Assembly (NCBI GenBank): GCA_003342895.1
Contig: PTFA01000405.1
Span: forward strand, 128,224-192,223
Source of the DNA: Casuarius casuarius
Lineage: Eukaryota; Chordata; Aves; Casuariiformes; Casuariidae
DNA length: 64,000 bases
Reading direction: 5' to 3'
The notes beneath the pieces were generated by a model that was not told the origin of the DNA, searched no databases, and worked only from the letters and a program-made list of their open reading frames with translations. Position 1 is the first letter of the stretch. Each line of letters opens with the position of its first letter. A program made the position numbers and the translations under genes. Of the stretch, positions 23,760 to 36,860 are shown piece after piece.

Positions 23760-26352
23760 GATAGTACTGTGTCTGTGACATGAATATACTGTCAAAACTT
23801 GAAGGCTGTGCTAACTTGAAATTATTTATTCATTCATTTCAAATTATAGCTAACAAACAGCTATGTGTTCAATTTTTTTAATGAACAAGGCTGTTTATTG
23901 TATTGAATATGTTTTTCTTTCCCTGAGAACACCTTCCTCTGTAAGCAGCTGGGGGAAAAAATGGCATGGCTAGCGATCTAGGGATCTCACTGGTTCCCAT
24001 GTACCTTAAAGGTGTCTGACCTAAGAAGGTTAACATTTTCTGGAAGCCTGATCTGTTAAGCTGTCTCATATTAGAGATTAGGAAACTAAAACATCTACAA
24101 TAACTGGCCAATTCTCAGTTTTATATGAACAGAAAAGAGGGTTGGTTCTCTAACTTTCTGGACCCAAGCCTCAGAGCTTTTCAGGAATATCATGCAGCCT
24201 TACGAGCAACATCATTCAGAATACTCTAACGTTAATGTAGTCCCTCCTTGCCATCAGGCACAGGCAACCCACTGGAACCCATCAAACAAATAAGAGAAGC
24301 CATTTTTTTCAAGATATTGAAATGCCTATAGCTGCAGAAGTATGCCAAAAAAGGTCCAAGTTAGCTGTACTAACTCTGATTCCACCGGGAGTATCACTTA
24401 AATTAATGCATTTAAATATCCACCCTTGCTCTCTAGCAGTGTGAGGTACCTGATCCCAGGTTTCACATGCACCAAAAGCCTTTTTTACCACTGATACCAC
24501 ATATTCAGGCCCCGATATGGCAAAGAACTCACCTACATGTACCTCTCTCTTCCCCTGGGCTGGGCCTGTGCGAAAATAACTTCCCTGGAAAATGAAGAGA
24601 GGAGCAGCAGGGCAGAGGAAAGCAAGCAGAAAGGGGAATAATGTTACAGGCTGCAGAAGGGACATCCAGGGGAACTGGGAGACACAGGAGGTGAGTCTCT
24701 TGCAGCAAAATACTGCATCCTGGCATATGCATAGCACAGACATGAACGACCCTCTCAAGGCAGGCCTAGTTCAGACACTTATTAGTTTCCACAGTGTTTT
24801 CTTTTAACGTCCTGGTGCATAAGAGCCATCTGAGAAAGGCTGTATGTTTTCTCTTTCAAAAATGTATTTTATTACCTTTCATTTCTCCATCTCAATTCAG
24901 TCTCCCTTGTTATAAGCCTCTGTTCCTAGCCCCTTCCTTTCCTTTTTCACGGGGTGCATGACTGGCAAAGGGGAGGGAGAAGGAACATGAAACAGACCAA
25001 GAAGAAACCAACTCAACCTGAGGACAACGTGAATGTTGGGAGTCGGAGCCATGAAAAGAGGCAATGTTAGATCTGGACAAAAGCTTCATAACATTCAATG
25101 AAAATTGCTTTGGAAGACAGAGCCTTGACCATTGCTGTACCATGTAATTCAGCGGGGGTGTGCGTGTGGCTATGAATAATCTCTCTCTGAACAACACAGT
25201 GTGCGTGCGCCAGGAACTTGCCGGAGGCAGCAGATATTTGGAGAACATGTCTTGTCTTACCCAACTGTCCCTCATGGAGAGGGAGCGGCTCCTTCATCCT
25301 GCCCAAGGATGGGCTGGCCAGACTGCTAAGGCAGGGCAGGGAAATACCCTCCTTTCTTTCTGCCCTGCTCCTCTTCCCATGCTTCTACGTAAAGACTGCT
25401 CAGTCCTCTTCCTTCCTGGTAAGTTAGTCATCTCAAAAACGCAAAGACTAGGCAGTGTGTCACGCCAAAGCCACCCCTCAACTGATGCAACGAGCTATAC
25501 TGCTGTGATGCAAAGGATGCAGCATATCCAGCGTTTACACAAAAACTTGAAGAAAGAGGTGGTCTCCTACCTACTGGAGCATAGCTGACCTTCTAAGAGA
25601 AGCTTGGGCTAAAATATAACTTTCCAAAGGATATTCTGGTTGAGACCAGGTGACAGAGACACACATGGATCCCTCACAAACCTCTTCTCTCTTATGTCTT
25701 ATGTCTTATGTCACTGTCTTATAGTGGTGGTGCTGTTAACAGAAACCCACTACAGTTGTAACCCCTGGAACAGGGCTCTCCACAGCCACGACTGAAAAAT
25801 ACTGAGAGCATGGAGTCCCCAGGAACAACATTCCCCTGCCCAGTTTGCAACTGCTGTGACTCAGTCCAGCTCTAACGAAAGTCATGTGTTCCTCACCCTG
25901 TGCTGGAAAAAGGAAAGAAAGTGGCTTTCTCCTTGTGCTGTTGTGCACCTGGAGGAGAACTGTGAACTTTGGGAATGTCATAGCTCAGCTGTCTCAACCT
26001 CTTCTGAAGGAGAAGCATGTCTCTCACACAACATCTCAGCCAAACTCCATTTAAATCAATCAGCCCCTTCCCACAGGCGGCTTGTGGGCTGAAAGACCAG
26101 CTGCAGGGGACACGAGCACTGGCGGCTGAGATGCGTGGGAAGTTCACACAGCAAGTGGTCCCTGAGATAACCTCACACATTCACTGGCCTCTTCCTGCTG
26201 CTGCTTCACTTTGTTCATCCTAGCCAGCTCTGAGCTGGTCTTCCTCTTCCAGAGGTTTCAAAGTGGCCTGCAAAAAGCAGTTGGGAAATTTATCGCCATT
26301 TGGCGCATAGGGCAGATGGGGCATCAGGAAGTGAGATCGGCAGTGCAAGGCG
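23760..26352. other. Non-coding stretch with a short CTTATGT tandem
   Basis: Three CTTATGT units sit at 25691-25711. A purine-rich block at about 24592-24691 ends in a strong donor word (GAG|GTGAGT near 24689-24696) without a convincing acceptor. The 149-codon minus frame at 24758-24309 and the 142-codon plus frame at 25160-25588 show no known domain. Confidence 0.4.
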
Positions 26353-26425
26353 GTTGGGTGAACAGAGCAGGGGTAGAGCCCAGTTCTCCTGCAAGTCCCA
26401 GCTTGTCAGTTATTCCCTAAGGCCA
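26353..26425 (-). repeat. MIR-like SINE fragment
   Basis: AGCAGGGGTAGAGCCCAG, followed by TTCTCCTGCAAGTCCCAGC and a final CTAAGGCCA, follows the reverse complement of the MIR core with the order GTAGAGCC, TCTCCTG, TCCCAG and CTA-GGCCA. The central TTGAACCC part is missing. The fragment is short and diverged. Confidence 0.42.
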
Positions 26426-26429
26426 GCTA

Positions 26430-28559
26430 CAGAAACGAACTTTTAAAGTTCCCCCTGTTTCTTCCGGCCTACTCTGCTGACTTTTACTTGCTCCTCATCT
26501 CCTGCTTTTTGCCTGCTGGCCAGCGCCTTGGGAAACGTGACACTGCTCCCAGGCTGTGAGCTGCTGCTTTGGGGGACATCCCCGACACCCGGGGGAGCGA
26601 CAGGCTGCACCCGTCCTCTTTGCTCTTGCACCCCCCTCTCCTCTTCGCACTGCTCATAGTGGCAGAAAAAAGCAACTGCAGCCAAATCTGTTTCTAGGCA
26701 GGAGCATTAAGGCAGTTTCTGAGTCTCAGACCCTCCCTGCTGTCTTGCCGGCAAGTATTGAGCTATGGCTGTGGACAGACAGACGGACTGTGGAGAGAAG
26801 GCCTGAGTTTCCCTGTTGTGATCTAGTTGCAACTGGTGCATCCGCACTCTCCTCTTTCTATGAGCTGTTACACTGGCTCATACTGGCTGGTTTTTGGGCT
26901 ACACAACTAGCACTAGTTGTTCAAAAAGAACAAAATTCTCTGTGCTCTTTGAGAAGGGACCGGCATGGCTTTTCTTACTAACGCTCAGTGAAGCCAAACA
27001 GGGCTTTTATTTGAGAATGATGGGAAACTTTGGTCTTAAGCTCTGGATCAGATGCCCGACAGTGTAAATGGACCCTCAGAACAAACCTTCAGACACTCCT
27101 AAATGTTTTCTTTCCACAGAACTAGTCTTGCTGTTCTTTTCCGAATCCTTTCCCAAATTTCTAACATCTGTTTTGATGCCTAATGCTGCACACAGCCACA
27201 ACAGTCTCTCAGCTCTTAGTTCACTTTCCTATTCTGGGTGACCCTGGTTGTCCTATGGCATTGCTTTGGAGATCCCAGATCAATTAGAACTCTTCCGTGA
27301 TCCATTAGCTCTTTTCCAGTGCATTATAGGATACAGACCTCTATTCTGCAAGTACAACTTATTTACTTCTTTCCCTGGATATTTGACTTTTCGTTTTGCT
27401 GATTAAAAGAACACAGTGTTCAAAAGAGGCAAACTACCAAGCAACACAAGCTTCTCCATTTAAAATTATTAAGGCACAGGGAACATGTCAAGAAGCCTCA
27501 TTCTAACATATTTTCAGCTGAAATTGCTCTCTTAGCCATTAACTGCGGCAGAGTCTTCATAATCTCTCATTTTATAGAGGCTTACCAGTGTCATCTGTAA
27601 AAGTATGCATGGTCATGTGGGGAGAGTGCAGGGGAGAGCTCTTCAAACAGCAGTATCTATTTCGCTATGCAGAAAAATGCACATCTTCCCTGGTATCACT
27701 TCCTTTGGTTTTGCAGTTCTGAACTTGAAAATGTTCTCAGTCTCTAAAGCCTTACATTGGGGTTTGTTCAAGGCCCTTAAGGGTCTGAACAGATGCTCCT
27801 TGCCGTCTGTGGACACAGTGGGCTTGAATTCGGCTCTAAGAGACAGATGCTCAGTTACACCGAAACATCCTTCATTCCTGTGGACAGACCTGAGTGTTGC
27901 TCACACACCTGTTTTCCCTTGCTGGACTTTGGTTTCGCCACTCAGCCTTTTCTTCTGCTTCGGCAGCAGTCTATGTCCCTTACCCTTGCTACAGTGAAAT
28001 GCATCATTTAGGAGTCATCTTCCTTCAGCCCGGATCCCTGCGCCACACTGTGTCCCATGACGGGCGTCCAGCAGGATCAGGGCAGGAGGGTGACATGCAG
28101 GTAGATGGGGACTGGGATCCTTTGTGGCAGACAATAAGTTTGGTGTTGTCCACTCTGTTTTTTACGTAACTGCCAAATGAAAGCAATTTGTGCTGAAATC
28201 TGAGAGTCCCTTCCTCAGTAGGAAGATTAGAGTAAGTTGTCTCACTAACCAGACAACCACTGGGGAAGTGTGGGGGGCTGGACTGGCTTTACAAGCTCTC
28301 CAGTATCACCGAGCTCTGGGCTAGCACAGTACTTCTTTCCCTTTAACTTTTCCAGGGGCACTTGGAGTGCAGAATCTAGCCCTAGAATGGCTTTCCTCAG
28401 CGTTTTCCACATAAAAAATGTTTCTCCAAGGCACTCTAACAGCTCCCAAGACTGACAGGCCACTGGTTGAGTTAAGAAAATATGCATGTGTATCTGAAAC
28501 ACAGTGGAAAACAAAGCAAAGGAAACATGCCTGTTAAACCTCTCAGTTATCATTGGTAA
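26430..28559. other. Non-coding stretch, nothing assigned
   Basis: This is mixed unique DNA. Open frames of 130 to 141 codons at 26556-26981 and 27605-27997 (plus strand) have no recognisable domains and overlap frames on the other strand. No dispersed repeat is evident. Confidence 0.4.
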
Positions 28560-28740
28560 CGGCCAACTTGCAAAGTCAAAATCGTATTACACCACCTAAC
28601 CTTAATCTTTGCAATTGGGCTGGTGCTAGATACTAATAAGATTAATGCACTGACACCAATTCAAAAACAAGATCAAAGGCTACCTGTTGCATGAAGCATT
28701 ACAACTTCAACTGCTACAGTATATAAGATTCTGCAACCTT
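28560..28740. promoter_or_regulatory. Conserved-element-like block with TCF/LEF site
   Basis: It holds GATCAAAGGC at 28671-28680, the same decamer as at 23431-23440. TAATAAGATTAATGCAC lies just upstream, and CTTAATCTTTGCAATTGG lies near 28600. The combination of TCF/LEF and paired-type homeodomain words in unique DNA suggests an enhancer. Conservation was not testable. Confidence 0.33.
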
Positions 28741-28749
28741 ATCACATGC

Positions 28750-30009
28750 AGCTGCTCAAGCAATAATCCAAGAGGAGTTAGAAATGTTTTATGGCCCAGT
28801 CCTTGCACAGTGCTTCGGTTCTGCTATGAGAGTCAGTCCAGGGTGGTCACTGACAGGAGAGTTCAAGGACTAGGAAGACAAAGTCTCAGATACCGTCTAG
28901 GTGCACAGCTACGTCCATCTGCTCATTTTGACTTTGTTATCACTATTTAAAGGGAACAGATGAGTGGAAAAAGGTATTATAGATAGACATGCCTGTTCTC
29001 TGCAAATGACTCTGACCCAGCATCTATTCCCAGCAGCCAGGTAAATGCAGAGGTGTGGGAGGCTATTCACCCAGCTGTGGATCTGACTCTGTCTTCTATG
29101 TCTCCTGCAACAGGCTGTCATCTCCTCCCTGGCATGTAAATCTTCTGTCTTTATCTCTCGGTTTGTGTTTGCACAATGGGACCACTAAGTTTAACAATAA
29201 CGAGAAGTAGTCCAAACTATCCTTTTATCAAGATACAAAGCACCATCACTTAAGTTTGAGTCTGCTCTGTATGACTACCCAATGCAAAGGCCTTAGCTGG
29301 TTATACTCTGCAATCATGCTCTGTGGGAGGTGATATCCGCATTGCCATTTCCATCTTGTCACAGGTACTGCCACGAGCTCCAGAGCATGGAGCAAAAAAC
29401 AGTTCCTTAACTGGTCAGGTCAGGTCAAACATTTTACTTGCAATTTTACAAAGCAGAGGTTTTACTGACAAGAATGCAAGGACTCTGTATCCAGTAAGTG
29501 ACAAGACAAAGTCCCTACTTGAACGTAATTAGTAATTACAAATGGTTCAACAGCATCATGAAATATATTGCATCATTGCACATGTCATTGTCCCCATAAC
29601 AGGAGTCTAACCAGGTATGGAGCTCACTGTGATACTTATGTCTGGTCAAAATCAAAGTCAGTATACTCTTACTTACCAGGAGCTGAGTAACTGTTTAGGC
29701 AAGAAGGAGAAAGATTGTCTCTGATGTAATACTGGCCAAATAGATGTGGTCTGGGTAGTTCATTCCTTCCTCGGGAACATTTGGGACCACTGGGTGGGCT
29801 TTCCTGTGCAAATCTCTTAATCACACTCCTCTGCTAGCCTCCTTTCCTTTCACTGTGTTTCCATCTTGTCTATTTTTCTCAGAGACTCTTTAGAGCAGTC
29901 ATAATTTGCTACCATTATCTTTGCCTCTTCTCTCAGCATCCTGACAGAGAGTGAAGTCCCTAAATATGATAGTAATGCATCCAGGCCACAGAGAAGTGCA
30001 AACAGGATC
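28750..30009. other. Non-coding stretch with small motif clusters
   Basis: This is unique DNA. Three direct GGTCA units lie at 29413-29427. GTAATTA-G-TAATTAC at 29525-29539 is a 7+1+7 dyad carrying two TAATTA homeodomain cores. No gene or repeat family is recognised. Confidence 0.4.
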
Positions 30010-30060
30010 TTATCTACCTCACAAGAGGATTAGATGACATTTATACTATACGTTATTGCT
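30010..30060 (+). repeat. MIR-like SINE 3' fragment
   Basis: TCTACCTCACAAGAGGATTA followed by GATGACATTTATACTATACG resembles the part of MIR running from the CTACCTCA block through GAGGATTAAATGAGATAATA. It is short, and the match is by eye. Confidence 0.4.
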
Positions 30061-30064
30061 TCAG

Positions 30065-32315
30065 CAAATCTCACAGTAACATTGTTTTGTTTCAGAGTAT
30101 TTGTGTATCAGATAATTATTTTTAAATTCTGAGTAAGACTGCTCACATGGGCATTTAACGTGCTTTAATTAATCTGTTTTAAAAGGTAATTCAGACTAAC
30201 TCTGCTGGGTGCCCTGGCAGACTAGTTGAACAGTGACACTGTCCTGTGCATCCCTCCTGCTGCGCACCATCAGATAATCACTGTAGGGTACCCAGAGTGA
30301 CTGCTTACATGGAAAGCAAATTAAGAAATGATTCTGTTTATTTTTTAAGTCAATTTGATGCAATGCAGCAGGTGGAAATGAAAAGATAACTGACCATCTG
30401 ACCAGGCACAGCGCTGAGTTGCTGGTCTGCTCTCCCACCGGTGAATAAAGCACCAAAAAGCAAAGACCGCGTGACACCACTCTGCCACAGAGAAAGTGGT
30501 GCACTGCACATTGGATGGAGGACTGAGGTAGGCCAGAATTTTCTGACCTGACTTGGGATTCAGGATGGTTATAAAGGTGTACTTTGCAGAAGAAGCTGCC
30601 CTTTGTAAACCAGGTCTTATTAGAGCATCTCAAAATGGACATCTACTCCAATCACCAGTTGCTTTCTCAAGTCAGGGTAGCAGTATTCAGAAAGGCTCTG
30701 GAGCTTCGAGGTGGATGCTATGAATCGGCCCAATCCTTTTAATTTCATCACCTTGAGAGCCATCTGGCAGGCCAGTTATCCTTGCACTACCAGCTCTTCT
30801 TTCTGAATATTGTGCCAATGTGGGTGGCATCATTTTCTTGGTGTGTTTTTTTATTAGAGTGTTTACATTTTACTCAGAACATATCACTGAGCTACACTAG
30901 GTTGCAATGGAAATCTTTGGGATTGAAAGCTTATAGCCAGAATTGTCATCTGTCCTCTTCACCTTTCACAGGGTGTTCCTCAGGGCCAAGTCTTCCATGC
31001 TTGGATTCTTCCTTCCACCAGGACTTGGCCTCCAGTTGTCTGTACTCTTTATGCTTCCTTCACTCAGATGACTTTGTGGATGCCCATGGATAAACAGGCT
31101 TGCTTTGGTTGCTTTCCGCTGGCAAACTGAAAAATGGCGGGCAGCAATAGTCAAAGTCCATTTCCGTAGGGAAGAGAAGTGGCATTGCAACTCTCAGAAA
31201 CAGAGAAAAACAGAAGAACACAGGAAGGCAGGCTCTCACAGACACTTCTATTTTTAGTTTTTCTTCCTGTTTTTATGAGCAAGAAATTTTTGAGAATTTG
31301 ATGCTGTCACATAAAGAAGGCATGAGCCTTGTAAAATGTTCCCTCTGTTTATTTGTCTAAGTGCAGCTGAGTTGCAATGCACATCTTTATTACATGCCTG
31401 CATTAATCTTAGAAGAAGTGTGCAACAATTCACACTGCAGCAGGCTGACCCTGAAGTTCTAACAGCTCTTAGCAAAAATGGCTATTCCGACCATAATCAC
31501 CGCAGTCATTCGTAACAGCATAGCATGTCCTCCGTCTCAACTGTCAAGCGACACTCTGTGCCACCTGTGAAGACTCAGTCTTGGATTTCAGCACAACGCT
31601 TTCATGCATTCGGCTTCCACATCAGCCACAAAAGGGTTGAGTCCCAGCCCAAGAACCTTGAGTACTTCTGTGATGCTCTGTCTGTTGGACTACTGAAGGT
31701 CCATATAATGAAATTAAGACATGTTCGCCATGAATCCCACTGCAGTTTGACTCTAACACTCAATTATAGGTAGTGAATTTAATAAAAAACTATACAAATA
31801 AAAGAGATGAAAAGAACCAGTTATGTGGCATGGAGCTGCTCACCCCAAAGGAGGTGAAGGTCTGAAAGATGCTGAGCAGTGGGACCATGTTAATTAAAAG
31901 TTTTGGTTAATCTCACAACAATATCAGCTTTAGGGCTTTCTTTTATTAGCTAAAATCTCAGACTTTGAAAACATGGGGTCAGATTTATTAAAGCACCAAC
32001 ACAAAACCAAAGCGAGACAGTGCTGTTCGCCATTAGGTCAGGGGCAGGAGCATAGGTGAAGGTACAGAGAGCCAGGCTCAAATCCCTTCTTTGTTCAGCT
32101 GGGAGCTATCTTTGCAGTGCTGTATATCACTTACATATTAATTAGGTCAGAAAGAGTTTGAAATCACTCTACAGGCTGACACTTACCTAGTGAATTAAGT
32201 ATCTTATTCAAGACAAAACAGCTACAGGAGAGACTGAGAAACCCTCTTCTCCCATAGCCAAGAGGTCAGGTACTTCCATGGAAGGGGAGAGCCCAAACTA
32301 CACTCTCTTTTCCAA
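30065..32315. other. Non-coding stretch, nothing assigned
   Basis: This is unique DNA. The 148-codon minus frame at 30642-30196 and the 103-codon plus frame at 30782-31093 show no recognisable domain. A phrase near 32055-32090 (AGAGCCAGGCTCAAATCCC) may be another very old MIR-like scrap, but it is too short to call. Confidence 0.38.
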
Positions 32316-32372
32316 CCCAGGCAGAGGAGGGATTTCAGCCTAGGTCTCTGATATCACTGATGTTGTTATTTC
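32316..32372 (-). repeat. MIR-like SINE fragment
   Basis: AGGCAGAGGAGGGATTTCAG followed by CCTAGGTCTCTGATATCACT parallels the reverse complement of the MIR core (GGCAGAG..GGATTTGAACCCAGGTCTCTGA). It is diverged and short. Confidence 0.42.
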
Positions 32373-32379
32373 CAAGCTG

Positions 32380-34849
32380 GGAAGTATAAGGTGAACATTT
32401 CCTTCCTAGTTCTTGGGACCACACTTTATAAAAGGACATGACTGAGAAATTGAAAGGGTTCACTTTGGCATCCCTGTTCTTTAGTAGTCTGGGCTGTTTG
32501 CCAAAACCTGAGGCAAATCTACAAACAATTTCTGACTGCTTTTGTCCTGCCCTTATGTCAAATGACTTCTGCAAGACATAGATGGCTGGTGAGTTCTCCA
32601 GCAGTAGGAGATGGGAGTGTTCAGCTCTCCTTAGTTAGGGTTTTACTTCATATACAGGATTTTCAAAAATCAGGCACAAATGTCCTGTTAAATGTCTGTG
32701 GAACTGTGTGAGCTTTCTTGAGATATTTCTCAGTGTTCAGTGTTGATTGACAATGTTCAGTGCAAGCGTTTTCATTAATACAAATCACCACCAAATTGGA
32801 AAACGCTGTGAACTTCTGAAAATCCTCCCCTAAGTGCCTCAGATGAGTGTTATATCATGAATGCAATACTTTCTGCTGTGCCTTTTAGCAGCTACAGTGA
32901 AGTCATCACATGAACAAACCCAAAGATAATCTTGTTTGTTGAAGAGCCGCCTGAGAATGGTAGACAAGTTCAAGATCTGCTATACACTTTGCGTCTCAGT
33001 TTTCTACAGATATAAAAGCAAGTTCTCATCTCTACTGTTTTTGGACACAGTATTCAAAAATAGTACTGCTGCCATTCCATTATTATGTATGCTGGAATTA
33101 ATGAACATCTGATTGTGTAACATCTCTCAGTTTCTCCTGTATATTTCTTGCAGCAGACACCAAGCTGCTAGAGCCACAGTCCAATCTGATTTTGTAAACA
33201 CCCCACTGTAAACCCATCAGAGTCAGCAGTGCCCCAGCGGTGGAAGCCAAACCTAGAGAAGAACAGGGCAAGTCTCACAGACCTCAGAAGTATCAGTAAA
33301 TCACTTATCACACTGTTGGCACTGTTCAAATAAAGCAATTATCTTCCCCATTGTCTGTGGTAGCTATGTGGTAATGGCTGGCAATCATGAACTTTTTAAC
33401 GGCTTCTTGGTATTGCAGCCTCACATATCTCTCTATTTTCTAAGAAATAAATGCATCCAGAGAGCTGATGTACAGAACTAAATTAAGTCTTGGTGAGTGA
33501 CAAACAGCATCTGATAGTTATTTGCTTTCCCATGTTTCACTGGCACATTTCTTCACTCCTGCTCTGACATCCCCCTTAAAACAAAGCAGCAGGCTGAGGT
33601 TATACTGAGTGCCGCAATGCAACCTTCACTTTTGCAAGTTCAGGCAAGGAGGAGAGACACACCTTGCTAGGAAGGCTCAGAGCATGACAATGAGGTCCCA
33701 GTCTCCTTCCTGCAAGTTTGGGCAGAAAACTGTGAATGGCTCGGACCTGGCTGTTATGACATGTTTGGCTGCTACTAAATAATTTAACTACAAAGTTCAC
33801 GAGTTAATCCACCCTTGAGCACCAAACTGAGGAACAGACACTAAAATAAAACACTGAACCTTCTACTTCAGGCCTAGTGGCCTCCAGAGAGAGTCTTCAG
33901 AGAGACTGAAAATGGGAGGAGATAAACAATCGCCAAAACACTCTGGTCTAGATAGTGTTAAGAAGATGATGGCTAAAGCAAGTCAGTACTGTCCTTGGTT
34001 CTATGAAATACAGGAATGTCCAAGAGAAGCAGAGAGAGGGCAACTGCTTCTGTTGGGGCACTGCTGGAAGGCAGTGTCTGTTTCCAGCAGTCGAATTTTC
34101 AAAAAGCACACTGAGGAACACAAGGAAAAGAATCTAAAATGTCACTTGAGATTCATAAACCTGCTCCTCATGAAGGACTGAAGCTTAGCTTGTTTAACTT
34201 AACAAACAGAAAGTTGAGAAGTGAATTAATTATAAGATCTCCATGGAAAGATTATTGATAACTCTATTTAGCAGACAAGGATGTGAGACCACTTTCCTTC
34301 TTCCTGGCAATGTATGGATCCTTTCCCCCTCTTCCATCCCAAGTACCATCCCTTCCTCCACATCATTCCTTCAGTTGTGTAAACCAAGTGTTTGTGAGGA
34401 TGAAAGTTAGATCAATAAATGGATCAAGAACAATTCTGCCAATGAAATCATGACCTGATTTACTGTCCAGTCCTAACTAACTGCTGGCCACAAGAAAGAG
34501 GAGCAAGGAAGTGCAGAAAAGGTGCTGAGAGCAGCATGAGCACAAAAACCTCCTCGAAATAGTATCACTGCCAAGGTAAAGGTGCACTAAGCCATATGGT
34601 AAGGTCCAAGCCCAGGAAGTGCTTGGATGGTGAAGACAGATTCAGACTAAAAGGAAGTTTCTTTTTTTTTAAATGGTAATTATTTCCACTTTAACATTAA
34701 AGATGAACAACCCCATGGATAATGTTGATTCTCTGTTCTTTGAATCTTTACTCAGAGTAGGGTGAGTCTCTGGAGGTACACACACTGCAGCTCAACCAGA
34801 ACAGGTGGGCTCTGGGGTAAAATTGTGAAATGAAATGTGACGGGTTTTG
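32380..34849. other. Non-coding stretch, nothing assigned
   Basis: This is unique AT-rich DNA. A TCTCAGTTTTCTACAGATATAA phrase near 32994 loosely recalls the MIR phrase CTCAGTTTCC..ATCTGTAAAA. The 89-codon plus frame at 33912-34181 is lysine-rich with no known domain. I see no promoter, RNA gene or clear repeat. Confidence 0.38.
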
Positions 34850-34905
34850 TTACACAGAAGGTCGGACTAGAGGATCCAGTACTCCTTGCTGGCTGAAGCC
34901 TGAAA
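34850..34905 (+). mobile_element. CR1/L3-like LINE 3' fragment
   Basis: AGAAGGTCGGACTAGAGGAT followed by CCAGTACTCCTTGCTGGCTG resembles the widespread CR1-type 3' phrase with GGTCAGACTAGATGAT and GGTCCCTTCTGGCC. Only about 50 bases are recognisable and no terminal microsatellite follows, so the copy is old. Confidence 0.5.
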
Positions 34906-34909
34906 CAGT

Positions 34910-36789
34910 GGGTTTTGTAGCTTGCAATATGATGACATGGGCACTTGCCAGTGGAGCTGTAAAAATTTCCTCTAGATCAGACCCAGTGCATAAAGTTTAG
35001 CTGAGACATTGATACTGTTTAGTTGAGTAGTTTTACTTGGCAACTTATTGCATTAAATAATTTCTAAATGTATAAATATAACATCTATTTATCTGTTTAT
35101 CAATTCATCTCTTTATATCTATACACCTTGATTTATGAATGACCTTACTTTGGCTGAACTGAAATGCAAAACTCATGTGCCCTGTGGGCAAGGATTAACA
35201 TTTGCTTGTGACCTATCCAGATCTGTACCATACCATATCTTTCCGGTCCTAACACTTTGGTGTGACTTATGTAGCTTAGAAGTTTGTGACAGTTTGGAAA
35301 ATCTTTCTCCTCAGTTCTTGATTCCCAATTCAAAGGTGAGATTTCTTACAAAAAGTGTGAGGCACCACTACCTACCTATGATGCATTTGCTGTTGCCTTT
35401 CCCCTTATTCTGTAGCTAGTGGTAGAGAGCCGGAAGCACATTCCTGTGATGAATTTGCGAGTCAGCACTGATTTTCCATCCAGCAGTGATGCTATTACAC
35501 TACAAAGTTAAACTCGCTGATGAAGAGGTGTCCTTTCAGGATGCTGTGGGTTAAGGGCACATTTCTGAACAATGCAGAGGCAGAAGCTTATGGGAAGGAG
35601 GATCCTGGCATGCCTGCAGCCCCAGTACTCAGTGTGAGTCACTGCTGGAGACGAGGAACACGAATGTTACAGGAAGACTCTTTCTCGTCAAAACAGTTAT
35701 TGACATCAATAGTAAAGACGGAACAGCCTCAGGAAAAAGAGTATGGGGGGGGGAGGAACAAATAAAAAAAACCCAACAACCCCTTGTAGTAGCAGTGCTG
35801 CCAGACGGCTCAGTATGTCTCTCTGCTCCATGCTGCCTGGCTAAGGCCAGGACTGACATTTCACAGACTCTGCTGGCCCTGTGGGCTCAACTCCAGGGCA
35901 CTGCACTGAGGAGAGATCAGATCTGGAGCACAATTTCCTAGTCTATTTTTTCCAGTGCAAGCTTGACAGCAAAATCATTTGCGGGAGGCTGTGAGAAATG
36001 TCCTTCACCGCTAACCCTTTCTTCTCCAGCATGATACAGTGCGTGCTCACCTTGGCTGCCTGCTGCCAGATGATGCTACCTTTGATAATACAAAGGGTCT
36101 GGAGATGAGTCACTCCAGCTGCCTGGCTGGCTTCCTCAGCCTGGAGATGTTCAGAAACTGCCCGTCAGCTTGATGACACAGGTAACTCATGGAGCAGTAG
36201 GTCAAAACCCTGTCTTGTTTCCCAACTAGCTGTTCCAGAAGTGAAGATAAATGAACACATCCTTTCTCTTTTAGCACCTCCAAATAAGACTGCACTGAAA
36301 ACTTTGCAGACCAGTCGCAGCCCTAGGAATAAAGCTTCAGTGCAGAAAAATGTAGTCGTTCATTACATACAAATGTCCCAGCCCTGCTAATCTGTGGGAA
36401 TAAAGGTGTCCAGGACCTCGAAGGCCCTGACCCTATCTTGAGCTATGCAGATGACTTAGGTACACTGAAAACAGTTTGCACCAACTATCTTTCTAAAACA
36501 ACCCTCCTTAGCATGGCACTGGGGCACTGTACACAAGATTTGCAGTCATGAGCAGATCTGCCTCTACTGTCTGTGCTGCTTCATAGTTGACACATGTCAA
36601 AGCACATTGCAAGGCCTCCTGCCAAAAGTGACTTGCAAAGTGACTTTCAGAAAGCAAGAGTGGGACTTTTTCAGGATGGTGCATTGGGTGGTTCAAAAAC
36701 ATTTGTCCTTGTTCCCTTGTGTTTATTCCCCAGTGTAATGCTGGAATCAAAAGAGCTCATTCCTTATTTCTAGCCCTGCATTTCATCTT
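34910..36789. other. Non-coding stretch, nothing assigned
   Basis: It includes an AT-rich patch at 35040-35130 with reiterated TTTAT/ATCT words and a run of nine G at 35745-35753. No coding frame here has a recognisable product, and no repeat family is evident. Confidence 0.38.
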
Positions 36790-36860
36790 CTCAAGCAACC
36801 TTGGGAAAATAATCTCATGTCTGTGCCTCTGTCTGCCCTTCCAGGCTGTCATGTACTGAA
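36790..36860 (+). repeat. MIR-like SINE fragment
   Basis: ACCTTGGGAAAATAATCTCA followed by TGTCTGTGCCTCTGTCTGCC parallels the MIR phrase ACCTTGGGCAAGTCACTTAACCTCT..GCCTCAGTTTCC. The match is partial, so confidence is modest. Confidence 0.38.

Noticed and set aside
24592..24693. Purine-rich exon ending at GAG|GTGAGT
   Set aside because: Only the donor is convincing. No acceptor tract sits at a sensible position, and purine-rich patches of this kind are common.
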